Origin: Bradyrhizobium neotropicale
GTDB taxonomy: Bacteria; Pseudomonadota; Alphaproteobacteria; Rhizobiales; Xanthobacteraceae
Reading direction: 5' to 3'
Assembly (NCBI RefSeq): GCF_001641695.1
Contig: NZ_LSEF01000028.1
Location: 218,272 to 282,271, forward strand
DNA: 64,000 nt
Each line of letters starts with the position of its first letter. The first letter of the stretch is position 1. The notes under the pieces were generated by a model. The model was not told where the DNA came from and made no database searches. It saw only the letters and a list, made by a program, of their open reading frames with translations. Below, one piece after another: positions 19,004 through 29,171 of the stretch. The translations under genes were made by a program, and so were the position numbers.

Positions 19004-19735
19004 CTACGAAATCTTCATCGTGTGAATGCCGCATTCTGTCTTGGCCCGGCCCCGCCACCGGCCGGCGCGAGAATCCTCGCCTTCGGCCGCCCGGCTGGTG
19101 CAGGGCATGCAGCCAACGGACAGGAATCCTGACGCGACCAAAGGGTGCCGCGGCAATTTGGCGCGGACGAAGATCGCCTCCAGCTCCTCGCGCGAGACAT
19201 TGGCGAAGGGATTGAACTTCAACCGCGCGCCGTCGTCCTCGACGACCGGAATATCGGCGCGCGCATTGCCCTGGAAGCGCTTGCGGCCATTGATCCAGGC
19301 CGTGAACGGTTTCAGCGCACGCGCCAGCGGCTCAACCTTGCGGATACGGCAGCAGGCGTCGGGATCGGAGAACCAGAGCTCGCGGTCCGGATCCTCGCGC
19401 GACAACGTTTCCTCCGCCGGCTTGACCGAACGGACGTCCTTCAGCCCGAGTGTTGCGATCAGCGTGTCGCGATAGGCGAGCGTCTCCTCGAACAGCCAGC
19501 CGGTGTCGAGGAAGATCACGGGGATGGCGGGATCGACATCCGCCATCACCTTGAGCAGCGTCGCCGATTCCGTGCCGAATGACGACACCAGAGCGAGCTT
19601 GTCGCGGCCAACGGCCTTCAGAGCGGCAGCGATGACTTCCGCGGGCGAGGCGTCGCGCAGAGCGCGATCAAGCTCTTCCGCCGACGGCAGCGCAGGGACC
19701 GACGCTGATGAAACCTGTGCCGCGATCGCGTTCAC
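19004..19735 (-). CDS. cysH: Adenylyl-sulfate (APS) reductase, plant/rhizobial type
   Basis: This 243-aa enzyme reduces activated sulfate to sulfite. The P-loop-like site is LVSSFGTESATLLKV. The cysteine pairs ACCRIRK and VGCMPCTSRA bind a 4Fe-4S cluster, which marks APS rather than PAPS reductases, and ECGIH at the C-terminus carries the catalytic Cys. Its ATG overlaps the DUF934 stop by 4 bp, so translation is probably coupled. Use of APS here also fits a CysC domain present for other uses of PAPS. Confidence 0.95.
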   Translation of the reverse strand: MNAIAAQVSSASVPALPSAEELDRALRDASPAEVIAAALKAVGRDKLALVSSFGTESATLLKVMADVDPAIPVIFLDTGWLFEETLAYRDTLIATLGLKDVRSVKPAEETLSREDPDRELWFSDPDACCRIRKVEPLARALKPFTAWINGRKRFQGNARADIPVVEDDGARLKFNPFANVSREELEAIFVRAKLPRHPLVASGFLSVGCMPCTSRAAEGEDSRAGRWRGRAKTECGIHTMKIS

Positions 19736-20247
19736 GTGCCGACACCTTCCGAATGGCGCAGCTGCATGCGCCGGTGCAGCGCCGTGATGCGGCCGTCCCC
19801 GGTCGGCTGATAGAACACCGAATAGCGCTTCGCCGTCTGCATGAAGGCTTCGGCGTCGGCCTGCTTCTTGACGTCGAAGGCATCGAAGCCTGCGCGCAGC
19901 ATGAACACGAACTGGTCGCGCAGCACCTGACCCGTTGCGCGCACCTCGCCGCGATAATTGAAGCGTTCGCGCAAGAGCCGCGCCTGGCTATAGGCGCGTC
20001 CGTCACGGAAGGTCGGGAACACCAGCGCCACCGCGGCCAGCCTGCCGAGATAGGGCACCAGCTCGTCGATGTCGCGGTTGTTCGGCCAGATCACGCCGAC
20101 CTTGCCGGCGCGCGCGAGGAATGCCTCCGCATCGCCGAGGAAGCGCTCGGCCGGCACCAGGATGTCGCCGCCCTCAGGCAGCGGCGTATCGACGGCGAGC
20201 TTGACGAAGCTGTCGTCGACGATCTTTCCGCCATTAACGAGTGGCAT
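19732..20247 (-). CDS. DUF934 family protein of the sulfate assimilation operon
   Basis: This is a 171-aa member of DUF934, which is found almost only beside cysI and cysH in proteobacteria. Seen here are ILVPAERFL, IWPNNRDIDELVPYL, FPTFRDGRAYSQARLLRER and LRDQFVFMLRAGFDAFDV, all family hallmarks. AAGGAG lies 6 nt before the ATG at 20247. It overlaps cysI by 14 bp and cysH by 4 bp. A role as an accessory or electron-delivery factor for sulfite reductase is often suggested but I know of no firm proof. Confidence 0.9.
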   Translation of the reverse strand: MPLVNGGKIVDDSFVKLAVDTPLPEGGDILVPAERFLGDAEAFLARAGKVGVIWPNNRDIDELVPYLGRLAAVALVFPTFRDGRAYSQARLLRERFNYRGEVRATGQVLRDQFVFMLRAGFDAFDVKKQADAEAFMQTAKRYSVFYQPTGDGRITALHRRMQLRHSEGVGT

Positions 20248-21889
20248 AGACACGCTCCTTGAAGGGCTCGACACCGAGACGCTTCACCGTGTCGATGAAC
20301 AGCTCTTCCGGTCGCTCGCGCAGCGCGAGATAGGCTTCGACAATGTCCTCGACGACGTCTGCGACCTCGTCGAACTTCACGCCGGGGCCGATCAGATTGC
20401 CGAGCGCGGCGCTCTCGTCGGCGCGGCCGCCGATGGTGATCTGGTAGACCTCCTCACCGTTCTTCTCGACGCCGAGAATGCCGATGTGCCCGACATGGTG
20501 ATGACCGCAGGCGTTGATGCAGCCGGAGATGTTGATGTGCAGCCGGCCGATCAGGTTGGCGAGCTCGTGATTAGCGAAGCGCCGCGTCAGCTCCTGCGCG
20601 ATCGGGATCGAGCGCGCATTCGCCAGCGAGCAATAGTCGAGACCCGGGCAGGCGATGATGTCGGTGATCAGGTTCACGTTGGGCGTGGCGAGCCCGAGCT
20701 TGTCGAGCGCCTTCCACAACGCCGGCAGGTCGCGCTTGGCGACATGCGGCAGCGCCAGGTTCTGCTCGTGGCCTACACGAATTTCGCCGAAGGAATATTT
20801 GTCGGCGAGATCGGCCAGCGCGTCCATCTGCTCGGCGGTGGCATCGCCCGGAGGCTTGCCGGTCGGCTTCAGCGAGATCGTGACGATGGAGTAGCCCTGG
20901 ATCTTGTGCGGGGCGACCGAGTTCCTGCGCCACGCCTCGAAGTCGGGATCGGCCGCGGCCTGGCGCAGCTCGTCCGGCATGTGCGGCAGCTTCTCATAGG
21001 CCGGATAGGTGAAGCGCGAGCGGATGTCCTCGATCACTTCGTCGTCGATCTGAAGCGAGGAGTTGCGAATGTGCTGCCACTCCTCCTCGACCTCGCGCGA
21101 GAACTTCTCGATGCCAAGCTCGTGCACCAGGATCTTGATGCGCGCCTTGTAGATGTTGTCGCGGCGGCCGTACTGATTGTAGACGCGCAGGATCGCCTCG
21201 ATATAGCTCAGGATATCGCGGCCATGCACGAAGTGCTTGATGGTCTTGGCGATGAACGGCGTGCGGCCGAGACCACCGCCGACCAGCACCTCGAAGCCGG
21301 TTTCGCCCTTCTCGTTCTTGATCAGGCGCAGGCCGATGTCGTGAATCTTGATCGCGGCGCGGTCGTGATCCGACGCGGTGATCGCGATCTTGAACTTGCG
21401 CGGCAGGAACGAGAATTCGGGATGCAGCGTGGTGTGCTGGCGGATCAGCTCCGACCAGATGCGAGGATCCTCGATCTCGCCCGGCGCGACGCCGGCCCAC
21501 TGGTCCGAAGTGACGTTGCGCATGTTGTTGCCGGAGGTCTGCATCGCATGGATGCCGACCTCGGCGAGATCAGCCAGCGCGTCCGGCAGCTCGGCGAGCT
21601 TGATCCAGTTGAACTGGATGTTCTGCCGCGTGGTGAAGTGGCCGTAGCCGCGGTCGTATTTGCGCGCGACATGGGCGAGCGCGCGCAACTGGTTCGACGC
21701 CAGCGTTCCATAGGGGATCGCGACGCGGAACATGTAGGCGTGCAGTTGCAGATAGACGCCGTTCTGAAGCCGCAGAAGCTTGAATTCGTCCTCGGTGAGC
21801 TCGCCGGAGAGGCGGCGCTTCACCTGGTCGCGGAATTCCGAGACACGCTCGTTGACCAGCGTGCGGTCGATTTCATCGTAAGCGTACAT
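20234..21889 (-). CDS. cysI: Assimilatory sulfite reductase hemoprotein (nitrite/sulfite reductase family)
   Basis: This 551-aa enzyme performs six-electron reduction of sulfite to sulfide with siroheme and a 4Fe-4S cluster. The cluster and siroheme ligands are in ACPGLDYCSLA and SGCINACGHHH; the substrate loop includes GYGHFTTRQNIQFNW. No flavoprotein subunit (cysJ) is present in the window, as in other rhizobial clusters where the electron donor is separate. Neighbours DUF934 and DUF2849 may take part in electron supply or maturation. Nitrite reduction cannot be excluded by sequence, but context favours sulfite. Confidence 0.93.
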   Translation of the reverse strand: MYAYDEIDRTLVNERVSEFRDQVKRRLSGELTEDEFKLLRLQNGVYLQLHAYMFRVAIPYGTLASNQLRALAHVARKYDRGYGHFTTRQNIQFNWIKLAELPDALADLAEVGIHAMQTSGNNMRNVTSDQWAGVAPGEIEDPRIWSELIRQHTTLHPEFSFLPRKFKIAITASDHDRAAIKIHDIGLRLIKNEKGETGFEVLVGGGLGRTPFIAKTIKHFVHGRDILSYIEAILRVYNQYGRRDNIYKARIKILVHELGIEKFSREVEEEWQHIRNSSLQIDDEVIEDIRSRFTYPAYEKLPHMPDELRQAAADPDFEAWRRNSVAPHKIQGYSIVTISLKPTGKPPGDATAEQMDALADLADKYSFGEIRVGHEQNLALPHVAKRDLPALWKALDKLGLATPNVNLITDIIACPGLDYCSLANARSIPIAQELTRRFANHELANLIGRLHINISGCINACGHHHVGHIGILGVEKNGEEVYQITIGGRADESAALGNLIGPGVKFDEVADVVEDIVEAYLALRERPEELFIDTVKRLGVEPFKERVYATR

Positions 21890-21900
21890 AAGAGAGTGCC

Positions 21901-22218
21901 TTAAACCTGGGCCGGCTGTCCGATGGTCACGCCGGTGCGGCGGATCTGTTCGCGCAGATTGCCGGGTTCGACCTTGCCGTCCTCGCCGACCTGCACCGGA
22001 GCGATATAGGCACCCACGGCGCCGACGTCATCGGCAACGGACTCCGCAAGCAACGCTTTTGCCTCGTCGGAGTTGCGCACGATCGCAGCCTCCGACAGGT
22101 CGGCGGACCAGCCCTTGCTGGCGGTGCGATAGACCACCGCACCATCCCAGGTGCGATTGGCGGTCACGACCGAGGTACCGGCGATACGGATCTTCTTTTG
22201 TTCAAGCGGGGAGGTCAT
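21901..22218 (-). CDS. DUF2849 family protein of the sulfate assimilation operon
   Basis: This is a 105-aa soluble protein with the DUF2849 pattern (VVTANRTWDGAVVYRTASKGW, cut here to a few landmarks: TANR, GAVVYR, GWS). It lies 11 bp from cysI and overlaps cysG by 4 bp, so it is translated as part of the siroheme-sulfite reductase unit. Function is unknown. The consistent location between cysG and cysI in alphaproteobacteria suggests a role in siroheme insertion or sulfite reductase assembly. Confidence 0.88.
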   Translation of the reverse strand: MTSPLEQKKIRIAGTSVVTANRTWDGAVVYRTASKGWSADLSEAAIVRNSDEAKALLAESVADDVGAVGAYIAPVQVGEDGKVEPGNLREQIRRTGVTIGQPAQV

Positions 22219-23642
22219 TCGGCTGCATCCAACAGGTCAGAGATGATTTGTTTGGGAGTTTGGCGGCGAAGGGAACCGGCATGCCGGACCACCTCGCCGA
22301 TGATGAGAATGGCAGGACCGCCATTGGTCCGCCGCACGAGCTCGGGCAGGTCGCGCAGCGTGCCGATCGCGGCTTGCGCATCGGGCCGGGTGACGCGGGC
22401 GAACACACCGACCGGCGTCTCCGGCGAACGGCCGGCCGCGAACAGGCCGGCGCGCACGGCAGGCGCGGCAGTCATGCCCATGTAGACCACGACGGTCATT
22501 TTCGTATCGGTCAGTGTCGACCAGTCGACGGTTTCGGCATCGCGCGCCTTGTGCGCGGTGAGGAAGGTGATGCGCGTGGCTTCATGGCGGTAGGTGAGCG
22601 GCACCTCGAAATCGGCGGCGCCGCCGATGCCGGCGGTGATGCCGGGAATGATCGAATAGGCGACGCCCGCCGCCCGCAACGCTTCAACCTCTTCGCCGCC
22701 GCGGCCGAACACGAAGGGATCGCCGCCCTTCAGCCGCACGACGCGCTGGCCGGCCTGTGCGGCATCGATCATCCGCCGGTTGATGGCGTCCTGGCCGATG
22801 CCGGGCTTGCCGACGCGGCGGCCGACGGGAACGCGCGTGGTGTCGCGACGGATGCGGTCGAGAATCTCTACCGAGACCAGCTCGTCATGGAAGACGACAT
22901 CGGCGTCCTGCAACGCGCGCAGCGCCTTGATGGTCAGAAGATCGGGATCGCCGGGGCCTGCGCCGACCAGCGTGACGGAGCCCTCCGGCTTGTCGGCGCG
23001 CGCGAAGGCGGACGGATCTGAAACAGCCTTGAGTGCCGCATCCGCCTCATCCTTGCGGCCGGCGAGCACGGCGGCGCCGATCGGACCGTCGACCACGCGC
23101 TCCCAGAAGCGGCGGCGCAACGGAAACTCGGCGATGCGCTCGTTGATCGATTTGCGGAAGCCGCCGATGAACTCGGCAAGCTCGCCGATGCGGGCCGGCA
23201 GCAGCGCCTCGATCTTTTCGCGCACGCGCCGCGCCACCACCGGCGAGGTGCCGCCGGTGCCGACGGCGACCACGACATCGCCGCGATCGACGATCGCCGG
23301 GAAGATGAAGCTGGAATGCTCGAGGTCGTCCATGACGTTGACGGGCAGGCCGAGCATCTTGGCGCGCGCTGACATCGCAACGCCGACATCGCCCGCTCCT
23401 GCGCAGACGACGGCGATGACGCCAGCGAGATCGGCGACAAGCGGATCGCCGGCATCGAATTCAATGTGCGCGGTGCCAGCATCGCCGAGACCGCCGAGGT
23501 CATGATTGCCGTCGATCGCATGCACGCGAATGCGCGCCCCGGCGGCCGCGAGCACGCGCAGCTTGGCGCGCAAAAGCTCGCCCGCGCCGATGAGGACCAC
23601 CGGACCGGCCTTGAGATCGAGGAACACCGGCAAGAACCGCAT
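22215..23642 (-). CDS. cysG: Siroheme synthase (bifunctional/trifunctional CysG)
   Basis: This 475-aa enzyme converts uroporphyrinogen III to siroheme for CysI. Residues 1-210 form the precorrin-2 dehydrogenase/ferrochelatase half, with VVLIGAGELLRAKLRVL binding NAD. Residues 215-475 form the SAM-dependent methyltransferase half, with TLVGAGPGDPDLLTIKAL, KGGDPFVFGRGGEE and SIIPGITAGIG. It is the first gene of the minus-strand sulfur operon and diverges from cysD across an AT-rich spacer. Confidence 0.95.
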   Translation of the reverse strand: MRFLPVFLDLKAGPVVLIGAGELLRAKLRVLAAAGARIRVHAIDGNHDLGGLGDAGTAHIEFDAGDPLVADLAGVIAVVCAGAGDVGVAMSARAKMLGLPVNVMDDLEHSSFIFPAIVDRGDVVVAVGTGGTSPVVARRVREKIEALLPARIGELAEFIGGFRKSINERIAEFPLRRRFWERVVDGPIGAAVLAGRKDEADAALKAVSDPSAFARADKPEGSVTLVGAGPGDPDLLTIKALRALQDADVVFHDELVSVEILDRIRRDTTRVPVGRRVGKPGIGQDAINRRMIDAAQAGQRVVRLKGGDPFVFGRGGEEVEALRAAGVAYSIIPGITAGIGGAADFEVPLTYRHEATRITFLTAHKARDAETVDWSTLTDTKMTVVVYMGMTAAPAVRAGLFAAGRSPETPVGVFARVTRPDAQAAIGTLRDLPELVRRTNGGPAILIIGEVVRHAGSLRRQTPKQIISDLLDAAE

Positions 23643-23783
23643 GCGATACTCGTTTCCCCAATTCGGGGTTGACTGGAATTATTTTCTATATATGTGTCGT
23701 TTCGAGCGCGCAAAGAGAAAATTTTTTCTTCTCTTCTGCACTGCAACTATAGAATTTTCGCCTCCAAACGCAAAGTGGCAGAG
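23643..23783. promoter_or_regulatory. AT-rich divergent promoter region between cysG and cysD
   Basis: This 141-bp spacer is far richer in A and T than its surroundings. TTCTATA at 23684-23690 is mirrored by TATAGAA at 23748-23754, 57 bp apart, and each could be a -10 region or operator half for one direction. The symmetrical layout fits co-regulation of both sulfur operons by one sulfur-status regulator. No regulator is identified. Confidence 0.4.
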
Positions 23784-24680
23784 ATGCATCTTCTCAAGGA
23801 CGATTCCGCAGCTGACGGACTGAGCAGCCCGGCGCTCGCCGAGCGCGTGCGCGCGCAAGAATTTTCTGCCGACCTTGCTCCGAGCATGGACCATCTCGAC
23901 CAGCTTGAGGCGCAGAGCATCTACATCTTCCGCGAGGCCTTCGCCCGGCTGAAGAAGATCGCACTCTTGTGGTCACTCGGCAAAGACTCCAACGTCATGA
24001 TCTGGCTGGCGCGGAAGGCGTTCTTCGGCCGCATGCCGTTCCCTGCCCTTCACGTCGATACCGGCAAGAAGTTTCCGGAGATGTATCGCTTCCGCGATCA
24101 CTACGGAAAAGAGTGGGACCTCGATCTTCGCGTCGAGCCCTGCCCGCCGATCGATGCCGTCGATCCGACCCTGCCGCCGGCCGCGCGCTCCGCCGCGCGC
24201 AAGACCGAGGGTCTGAAGATGGCGCTCGGCAAATTCGGCTTCGACGGCCTGATCGCCGGCATCCGCCGCGACGAGGAGGCAACCCGTGCCAAGGAGCGCG
24301 TGTTCTCGCCGCGCGGGCTCGAGGGCAATTGGGACGTGCGCGACCAGCCGCCGGAGTTCTGGGACCAGTTCAACGCCTCGCCGCCGCCGGGCGCGCATCT
24401 GCGCATCCACCCGATCCTGCATTGGACCGAGGCCGACATCTGGGCCTACACCAAGCGCGAGAACATCCCGATCATCCCGCTCTATCTGTCGCAGAACGGC
24501 AAGCGCTATCGCTCGCTGGGCGATCAGGACATCACCAATCCGGTCGCTTCGACTGCATCAACCATCGACGAGATCCTGATTGAGCTCGAGCAGACCAAGG
24601 TGCCGGAGCGCGCCGGCCGCGCGCTCGACCACGAGACCGAGGACGCCTTCGAGCGTCTGCGCGTCGCCGGCTATCTCTGA
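23784..24680 (+). CDS. cysD: Sulfate adenylyltransferase subunit 2
   Basis: This is the 298-aa catalytic subunit of ATP sulfurylase, which makes APS from sulfate and ATP. The PP-loop is LLWSLGKDSNVMIWL; HVDTGKKFPEMYRFRD, GIRRDEEATRAKER and RYRSLGDQDITNP are family signatures. The ATG at 23784 is used because the upstream in-frame start at 23694 would lie in the AT-rich promoter region. It is followed 22 bp later by cysNC. Confidence 0.96.
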   Translation: MHLLKDDSAADGLSSPALAERVRAQEFSADLAPSMDHLDQLEAQSIYIFREAFARLKKIALLWSLGKDSNVMIWLARKAFFGRMPFPALHVDTGKKFPEMYRFRDHYGKEWDLDLRVEPCPPIDAVDPTLPPAARSAARKTEGLKMALGKFGFDGLIAGIRRDEEATRAKERVFSPRGLEGNWDVRDQPPEFWDQFNASPPPGAHLRIHPILHWTEADIWAYTKRENIPIIPLYLSQNGKRYRSLGDQDITNPVASTASTIDEILIELEQTKVPERAGRALDHETEDAFERLRVAGYL

Positions 24681-24702
24681 TCCCTGAGGACGCAACGCGG
24701 CT

Positions 24703-26619
24703 ATGAACATGATCGTTACGACGGCTTCGCCCGCCACTCCGAACGGCACCACGCGTCCGCAGGTTCGCATCGTCATCGTCGGCCATGTCGACCACGGCAA
24801 GTCTACGCTGGTCGGCCGGCTGCTGCATGAGACCGGCAGCCTGCCCGAGGGCAAGCTCGAAATGCTGCAAGCCGTCAGCGCGCGGCGCGGCATGCCGTTC
24901 GAATGGTCGTTCCTGCTCGATGCGCTGCAGACCGAGCGCGACCAGGGCATCACCATCGACACCACGCAGATCCGCTTCCGCACCAATTCGCGCGACATCG
25001 TGCTGATCGACGCGCCCGGTCACGCGGAATTCTTGCGCAACATGATCACCGGCGCGTCGCAGGCCGACGGCGCGGTGCTGATCATCGACGCGCTCGAAGG
25101 CGTGCGCGACCAGACCCGGCGGCACGGCTATCTCCTGCATCTGCTCGGCGTGAAGCAGGTCGCGATCGTCGTCAACAAGATGGACCGCGTCGACTTCGCC
25201 GCCGATCGCTTCAAGGCGATCAGCGACGAGATCTCAGCGCATCTCAATGGCCTCGGCGTGACGCCGACCGCGATCATCCCGATCTCCGCGCGCGACGGCG
25301 ACGGCGTTGCGACGCGCACCGACCGCATCGGCTGGTACAAGGGCCCGACCGTGGTCGAGGCGCTCGACCGGCTCGAGCCGGCGCGCCCGCTCGAGGCGCT
25401 GGCGCTGCGGTTGCCGGTGCAGGCGATCTACAAATTCGATGACCGCCGCATCGTCGCGGGCCGCATCGAATCCGGCAGCCTCATCGCCGGCGACGAGATC
25501 GTGATCATGCCGGCCGGCAAGATCGCGAAGATCAAGACGGTCGAAAGCTGGCCGGTGACGCCGGTCGCGACCCGGCAGGGCGCGGGACGCTCGGTCGGCA
25601 TCACGCTCGACCGCGAGCTGTTCATCGAGCGCGGCGATATCATCGCGCATGCGGGCACGGCCCCGCGCGAGACGCGCCGGCTGCGCGCGCGCATCTTCTG
25701 GCTGCACGACAAGCCTCTCGCCAAGGGCGACCAGCTACTGGTGCGCTGCGGACCGAAGGAAAGCCGCGCCACCGTGGTCGCGATCGAGAAGGCGGTCGAT
25801 CCCGGTGAGCTCTCGAGCACCGAGAACAAGGCGATCGGCCGCAACCATGTCGGCGAGATCGACATTTCACTGTCCAATCCGATCGCGACCGATCCCTACA
25901 CAGAGAACCCGCGCACCGGCCGCCTCGTGATCGAAGTCTCCGGACGCATCGCCGGCGGCGGTCTGGTGCTGTCGGTGGATGCCGGCCAGCGCGCCGTGCC
26001 GGTCGACATCGTGCCGGTGGAATCGGCGCTGCGGCCCGACGAGCGCTCCGCGCGCTATCGCCACAACGGCGCGGTGGTTTGGCTCACCGGCCTGCCAGCC
26101 TCCGGCAAGTCGACGCTGGCGAAGGCGCTGGAGCGGCGGCTGTTCACCAACGGCGGCTCGCCCATCCTGCTCGACGGCGACACGCTGCGCGCCGGGCTCA
26201 ACAGCGACCTCGGCTTCTCCGCCGCCGACCGCAGCGAGAACATCCGCCGCCTCGCCGAAGTCGCAACGCATCTGGCGCGCAACGGCCATATCGCGATCGT
26301 CGCCGCCGTCTCGCCGGCCCGCGAAGACCGCGCTACGGCACGTCGGATCGCCGACACCACGTTCCGCGAGATCCATGTCGCAACGCCTGCGGCCGTGTGC
26401 GAGGAACGCGACCCCAAGGGTCACTACAAGAAGGCCCGCTCGGGTGCGCTCGCTTCGTTCACCGGCATCGGCAACGACTACGAGACGCCGCAGGCCGCCG
26501 AGCTCGTCATCGACACGTCCGCGCGGACGGTTGCGGATGCGGCCGACGAGATCGAGCGGATGTTGAAGGAGACCGGCGTGCTGTTCGACGAGATGGTCGA
26601 TCTCGCGGCGAATATTTGA
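24703..26619 (+). CDS. cysNC: Bifunctional sulfate adenylyltransferase subunit 1 / adenylylsulfate kinase
   Basis: This 638-aa fusion (NodQ-like architecture) joins a CysN GTPase to a CysC kinase. The GTPase part has [28 protein letters not shown] and VNKMDRVDF. The kinase part starts near residue 455 with its P-loop in [15 protein letters not shown] and has [10 protein letters not shown]. CysN drives APS synthesis by GTP hydrolysis; CysC makes PAPS. Because CysH here looks APS-specific, PAPS from this protein may mainly serve sulfotransferases. Confidence 0.96.
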   Translation: MNMIVTTASPATPNGTTRPQVRIVIVGHVDHGKSTLVGRLLHETGSLPEGKLEMLQAVSARRGMPFEWSFLLDALQTERDQGITIDTTQIRFRTNSRDIVLIDAPGHAEFLRNMITGASQADGAVLIIDALEGVRDQTRRHGYLLHLLGVKQVAIVVNKMDRVDFAADRFKAISDEISAHLNGLGVTPTAIIPISARDGDGVATRTDRIGWYKGPTVVEALDRLEPARPLEALALRLPVQAIYKFDDRRIVAGRIESGSLIAGDEIVIMPAGKIAKIKTVESWPVTPVATRQGAGRSVGITLDRELFIERGDIIAHAGTAPRETRRLRARIFWLHDKPLAKGDQLLVRCGPKESRATVVAIEKAVDPGELSSTENKAIGRNHVGEIDISLSNPIATDPYTENPRTGRLVIEVSGRIAGGGLVLSVDAGQRAVPVDIVPVESALRPDERSARYRHNGAVVWLTGLPASGKSTLAKALERRLFTNGGSPILLDGDTLRAGLNSDLGFSAADRSENIRRLAEVATHLARNGHIAIVAAVSPAREDRATARRIADTTFREIHVATPAAVCEERDPKGHYKKARSGALASFTGIGNDYETPQAAELVIDTSARTVADAADEIERMLKETGVLFDEMVDLAANI

Positions 26620-26637
26620 GTCTGCCGTATCTCCCCA

Positions 26638-26757
26638 GTTGTCGTCGCCCGGCTTGATGTGCGGACCGGGCGACCCAGTATTCCAGAGACAGCGTTGGGA
26701 TACGGAGAAGCCGCGGCGTACTGGATTCCCCGCCTTCGCGGGGAATGACAGCGGTGC
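26638..26757. repeat. Bradyrhizobium-type intergenic repeat within the cysNC-glcB spacer
   Basis: The 306-bp gap between cysNC and malate synthase holds a noncoding repeat-like block. It includes GTCGCCCGG paired with CCGGGCGAC, and GGATTCCCCG followed by CGCGGGGAATGAC. Downstream, GGGGCC/GGCCCC at 26800-26818 followed by GGTTTT may be a weak terminator of the sulfur operon. No gene is seen in the gap. Confidence 0.5.
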
Positions 26758-26925
26758 GTGCGGCAGCGCACCTCTTCTTGACATTTTGACAAACGGATAG
26801 GGGCCTTCTCACGGCCCCGGTTTTGGGGCTAATAGGGCCCCCGAAAGCCGCCCTTTATGGGCGCATTTTGCTGCTGACGGGTCAAAAGCAGCCAAAAACA
26901 GCCATTTCCAACAAGAAAGCCCATC

Positions 26926-29091
26926 ATGAAACGCGTCGATGCCCACGGATTGAAGATCGCCCCGGTCCTGTTTGATTTCATCGCCAAGGAAGCGGCCCCG
27001 AAAACCGGGATCGCGCCTGACGCGTTCTGGGCCGGGCTTGCCGCCATCCTCAAAGATCTTGGGCCGAAGAACCGCGCGCTGCTGGCGGTGCGCGACACGC
27101 TCCAGGCCAAGATCGACGACTGGCACCGCGCCAACAAGGGCAAGCCGTTCGACATCAATGCCTATACCGCGTTCCTGAAGGAGATCGGCTATCTCCTGCC
27201 CGAGCCCGCGACGCAGAAGGTCGAGACGGCCAATGTCGACGAGGAGATCGGCAAGATCTGCGGTCCGCAGCTCGTCGTGCCCCTCACCAATGCGCGCTAC
27301 GCGCTCAACGCGGCGAACGCGCGCTGGGGTTCGCTCTATGATGCCTTCTACGGCACCGATGCGATTCCGCATGATCCTTCCGAGAGCGGCAAGGGTTACA
27401 ACAAATCGCGCGGCGACAAGGTGATCGCCAAGGCCAAGGCGTTCCTCGATGCCGCCGCGCCGCTGGCGACCGGCAGCCACACCGACGTCACCGCCTACAG
27501 CATCGTCGCCGGCCAGCTTGCGGTGAAGCTGAAGAGCGGCAATGCCACCGCGCTGAAGAACGCCGCGCAATTCGCCGGCTTCCAGGACGATGCGGCCGCG
27601 CCCTCCGCGGTGCTGCTCGTCAACAACGGCCTGCATGTCGAGGTCAAGATCGACCGTAGCAACACGATCGGCAAGGACGATCCGGCCGGCGTTGCCGACA
27701 TGATCATGGAGGCCGCGGTCTCTACCATCCTCGACATGGAGGACTCGGTCGCCGCGGTCGACGCCGAGGACAAGGTGCTGGTCTATCGCAACACGCTCGG
27801 CCTGATGAATGGCACCCTCTCGGCGGATTTCGAGAAGGGCGGCAAGACGCTGACGCGCTCGCTCAACACCGACCGCAGCTACAAGACGCCGGACGGCAAG
27901 GGCGAGGTGAAGCTGCACGGCCGCAGCCTGCTGCTGATCCGCAATTGCGGTCACCACATGTTCACCGACGCGGTGCTGGACGAGAAGGGTGAGGAGATTC
28001 CGGAAGGCATCCTCGATGCCGCCGTCACCGGCCTGCTTGCGATCCATGACCTCAAGGGTCTGTCCAAGAGCAAGAACAGCCGCACCGGGTCGGTCTACAT
28101 CGTCAAGCCGAAGATGCACGGACCGGACGAGGTGGCACTGACCTGCGAGATCTTCGGCCGCGTCGAGAAGATGCTGTCGCTGCCGGAGAACACGCTCAAG
28201 GTCGGCATCATGGACGAGGAGCGCCGCACCACCGTCAACCTCAAGGCCTGCATCCAGCAGGCCTCCAAGCGCATCGTCTTCATCAACACCGGCTTCCTCG
28301 ACCGCACCGGCGACGAGATCCACACCTCGATGGAAGCGGGTCCGATGATCCGCAAGAACGAGATGAAGGCGCAGCCGTGGATCAAGTCCTATGAGGACTG
28401 GAACGTCGACATGGGCCTGATCGACGGCCTGCCCGGCCACGCCCAGATCGGCAAGGGCATGTGGGCCGCGCCCGACAAGATGGCGGACATGCTGGCGCAG
28501 AAGATCGCGCATCCGCAGGCTGGCGCCACCACCGCCTGGGTGCCCTCGCCGACCGCCGCGACGCTGCACGCCCTGCACTATCACCAGGTCAACGTCATCG
28601 CGCGCCAGCAAGAGCTCACCAAGGGCGGACCGCGCGCCAAGCTCTCCGACATCCTCACCATTCCGGTGTCGAAGTCGAACTGGGCGCCCGACGACGTCAA
28701 GCAAGAGATCGACAACAACTGCCAGGGCATTCTGGGCTATGTCGTACGCTGGATCGACCAGGGCGTCGGCTGCTCCAAGGTGCCCGACATTCACGATGTC
28801 GGCCTGATGGAAGACCGCGCGACCTTGCGCATCTCGAGCCAGCATCTCGCCAACTGGCTGCACCAGGGCGTCATCACCGAAGCGCAGGTGATGGAATCGC
28901 TGAAGCGCATGGCTGTGGTCGTCGACAAGCAGAACGCGGGCGATGCGCTCTACAAGCCGATGGCGCCCGCCTTCGACGGCGTCGCCTTCAAGGCGGCATG
29001 CGATCTCGTCTTCAAGGGCCGCACGCAGCCGAACGGCTACACCGAATACATCCTCACCGCGCGCCGCCGCGAGGCCAAAGCCGCGGGCTGA
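26926..29091 (+). CDS. glcB: Malate synthase G
   Basis: This 721-aa enzyme condenses glyoxylate with acetyl-CoA to give malate. Its length fits the large monomeric G isoform. Landmarks include [18 protein letters not shown], with acidic residues of the Mg-glyoxylate site, [37 protein letters not shown], and [19 protein letters not shown]. The single-gene unit lacks isocitrate lyase next to it. A 684-aa open frame on the opposite strand is a shadow of this coding pattern. Confidence 0.97.
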   Translation: MKRVDAHGLKIAPVLFDFIAKEAAPKTGIAPDAFWAGLAAILKDLGPKNRALLAVRDTLQAKIDDWHRANKGKPFDINAYTAFLKEIGYLLPEPATQKVETANVDEEIGKICGPQLVVPLTNARYALNAANARWGSLYDAFYGTDAIPHDPSESGKGYNKSRGDKVIAKAKAFLDAAAPLATGSHTDVTAYSIVAGQLAVKLKSGNATALKNAAQFAGFQDDAAAPSAVLLVNNGLHVEVKIDRSNTIGKDDPAGVADMIMEAAVSTILDMEDSVAAVDAEDKVLVYRNTLGLMNGTLSADFEKGGKTLTRSLNTDRSYKTPDGKGEVKLHGRSLLLIRNCGHHMFTDAVLDEKGEEIPEGILDAAVTGLLAIHDLKGLSKSKNSRTGSVYIVKPKMHGPDEVALTCEIFGRVEKMLSLPENTLKVGIMDEERRTTVNLKACIQQASKRIVFINTGFLDRTGDEIHTSMEAGPMIRKNEMKAQPWIKSYEDWNVDMGLIDGLPGHAQIGKGMWAAPDKMADMLAQKIAHPQAGATTAWVPSPTAATLHALHYHQVNVIARQQELTKGGPRAKLSDILTIPVSKSNWAPDDVKQEIDNNCQGILGYVVRWIDQGVGCSKVPDIHDVGLMEDRATLRISSQHLANWLHQGVITEAQVMESLKRMAVVVDKQNAGDALYKPMAPAFDGVAFKAACDLVFKGRTQPNGYTEYILTARRREAKAAG

Positions 29092-29117
29092 TCGGGCGAA
29101 AGGTCACGGCGCGCGGC

Positions 29118-29142
29118 GGAACGGCGGCGCGCCGATCGCGTT
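29118..29142 (+). promoter_or_regulatory. EcfG (general stress) promoter of csbD, exact consensus
   Basis: GGAAC at 29118-29122, 16 nt, then CGTT at 29139-29142. It lies 29 nt before the csbD start codon and is an exact match to the EcfG consensus. Confidence 0.75.
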
Positions 29143-29171
29143 GTCCGGCCATCAACTGATTGGAGATGGCC

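Noticed and set aside
20069..21904. 611-codon open frame opposite cysI
   Set aside because: cysI has intact siroheme and Fe-S motifs; the antisense frame has none.
26809..28863. 684-codon open frame opposite malate synthase
   Set aside because: High-GC third positions remove stops on the opposite strand; the sense gene is unambiguous.
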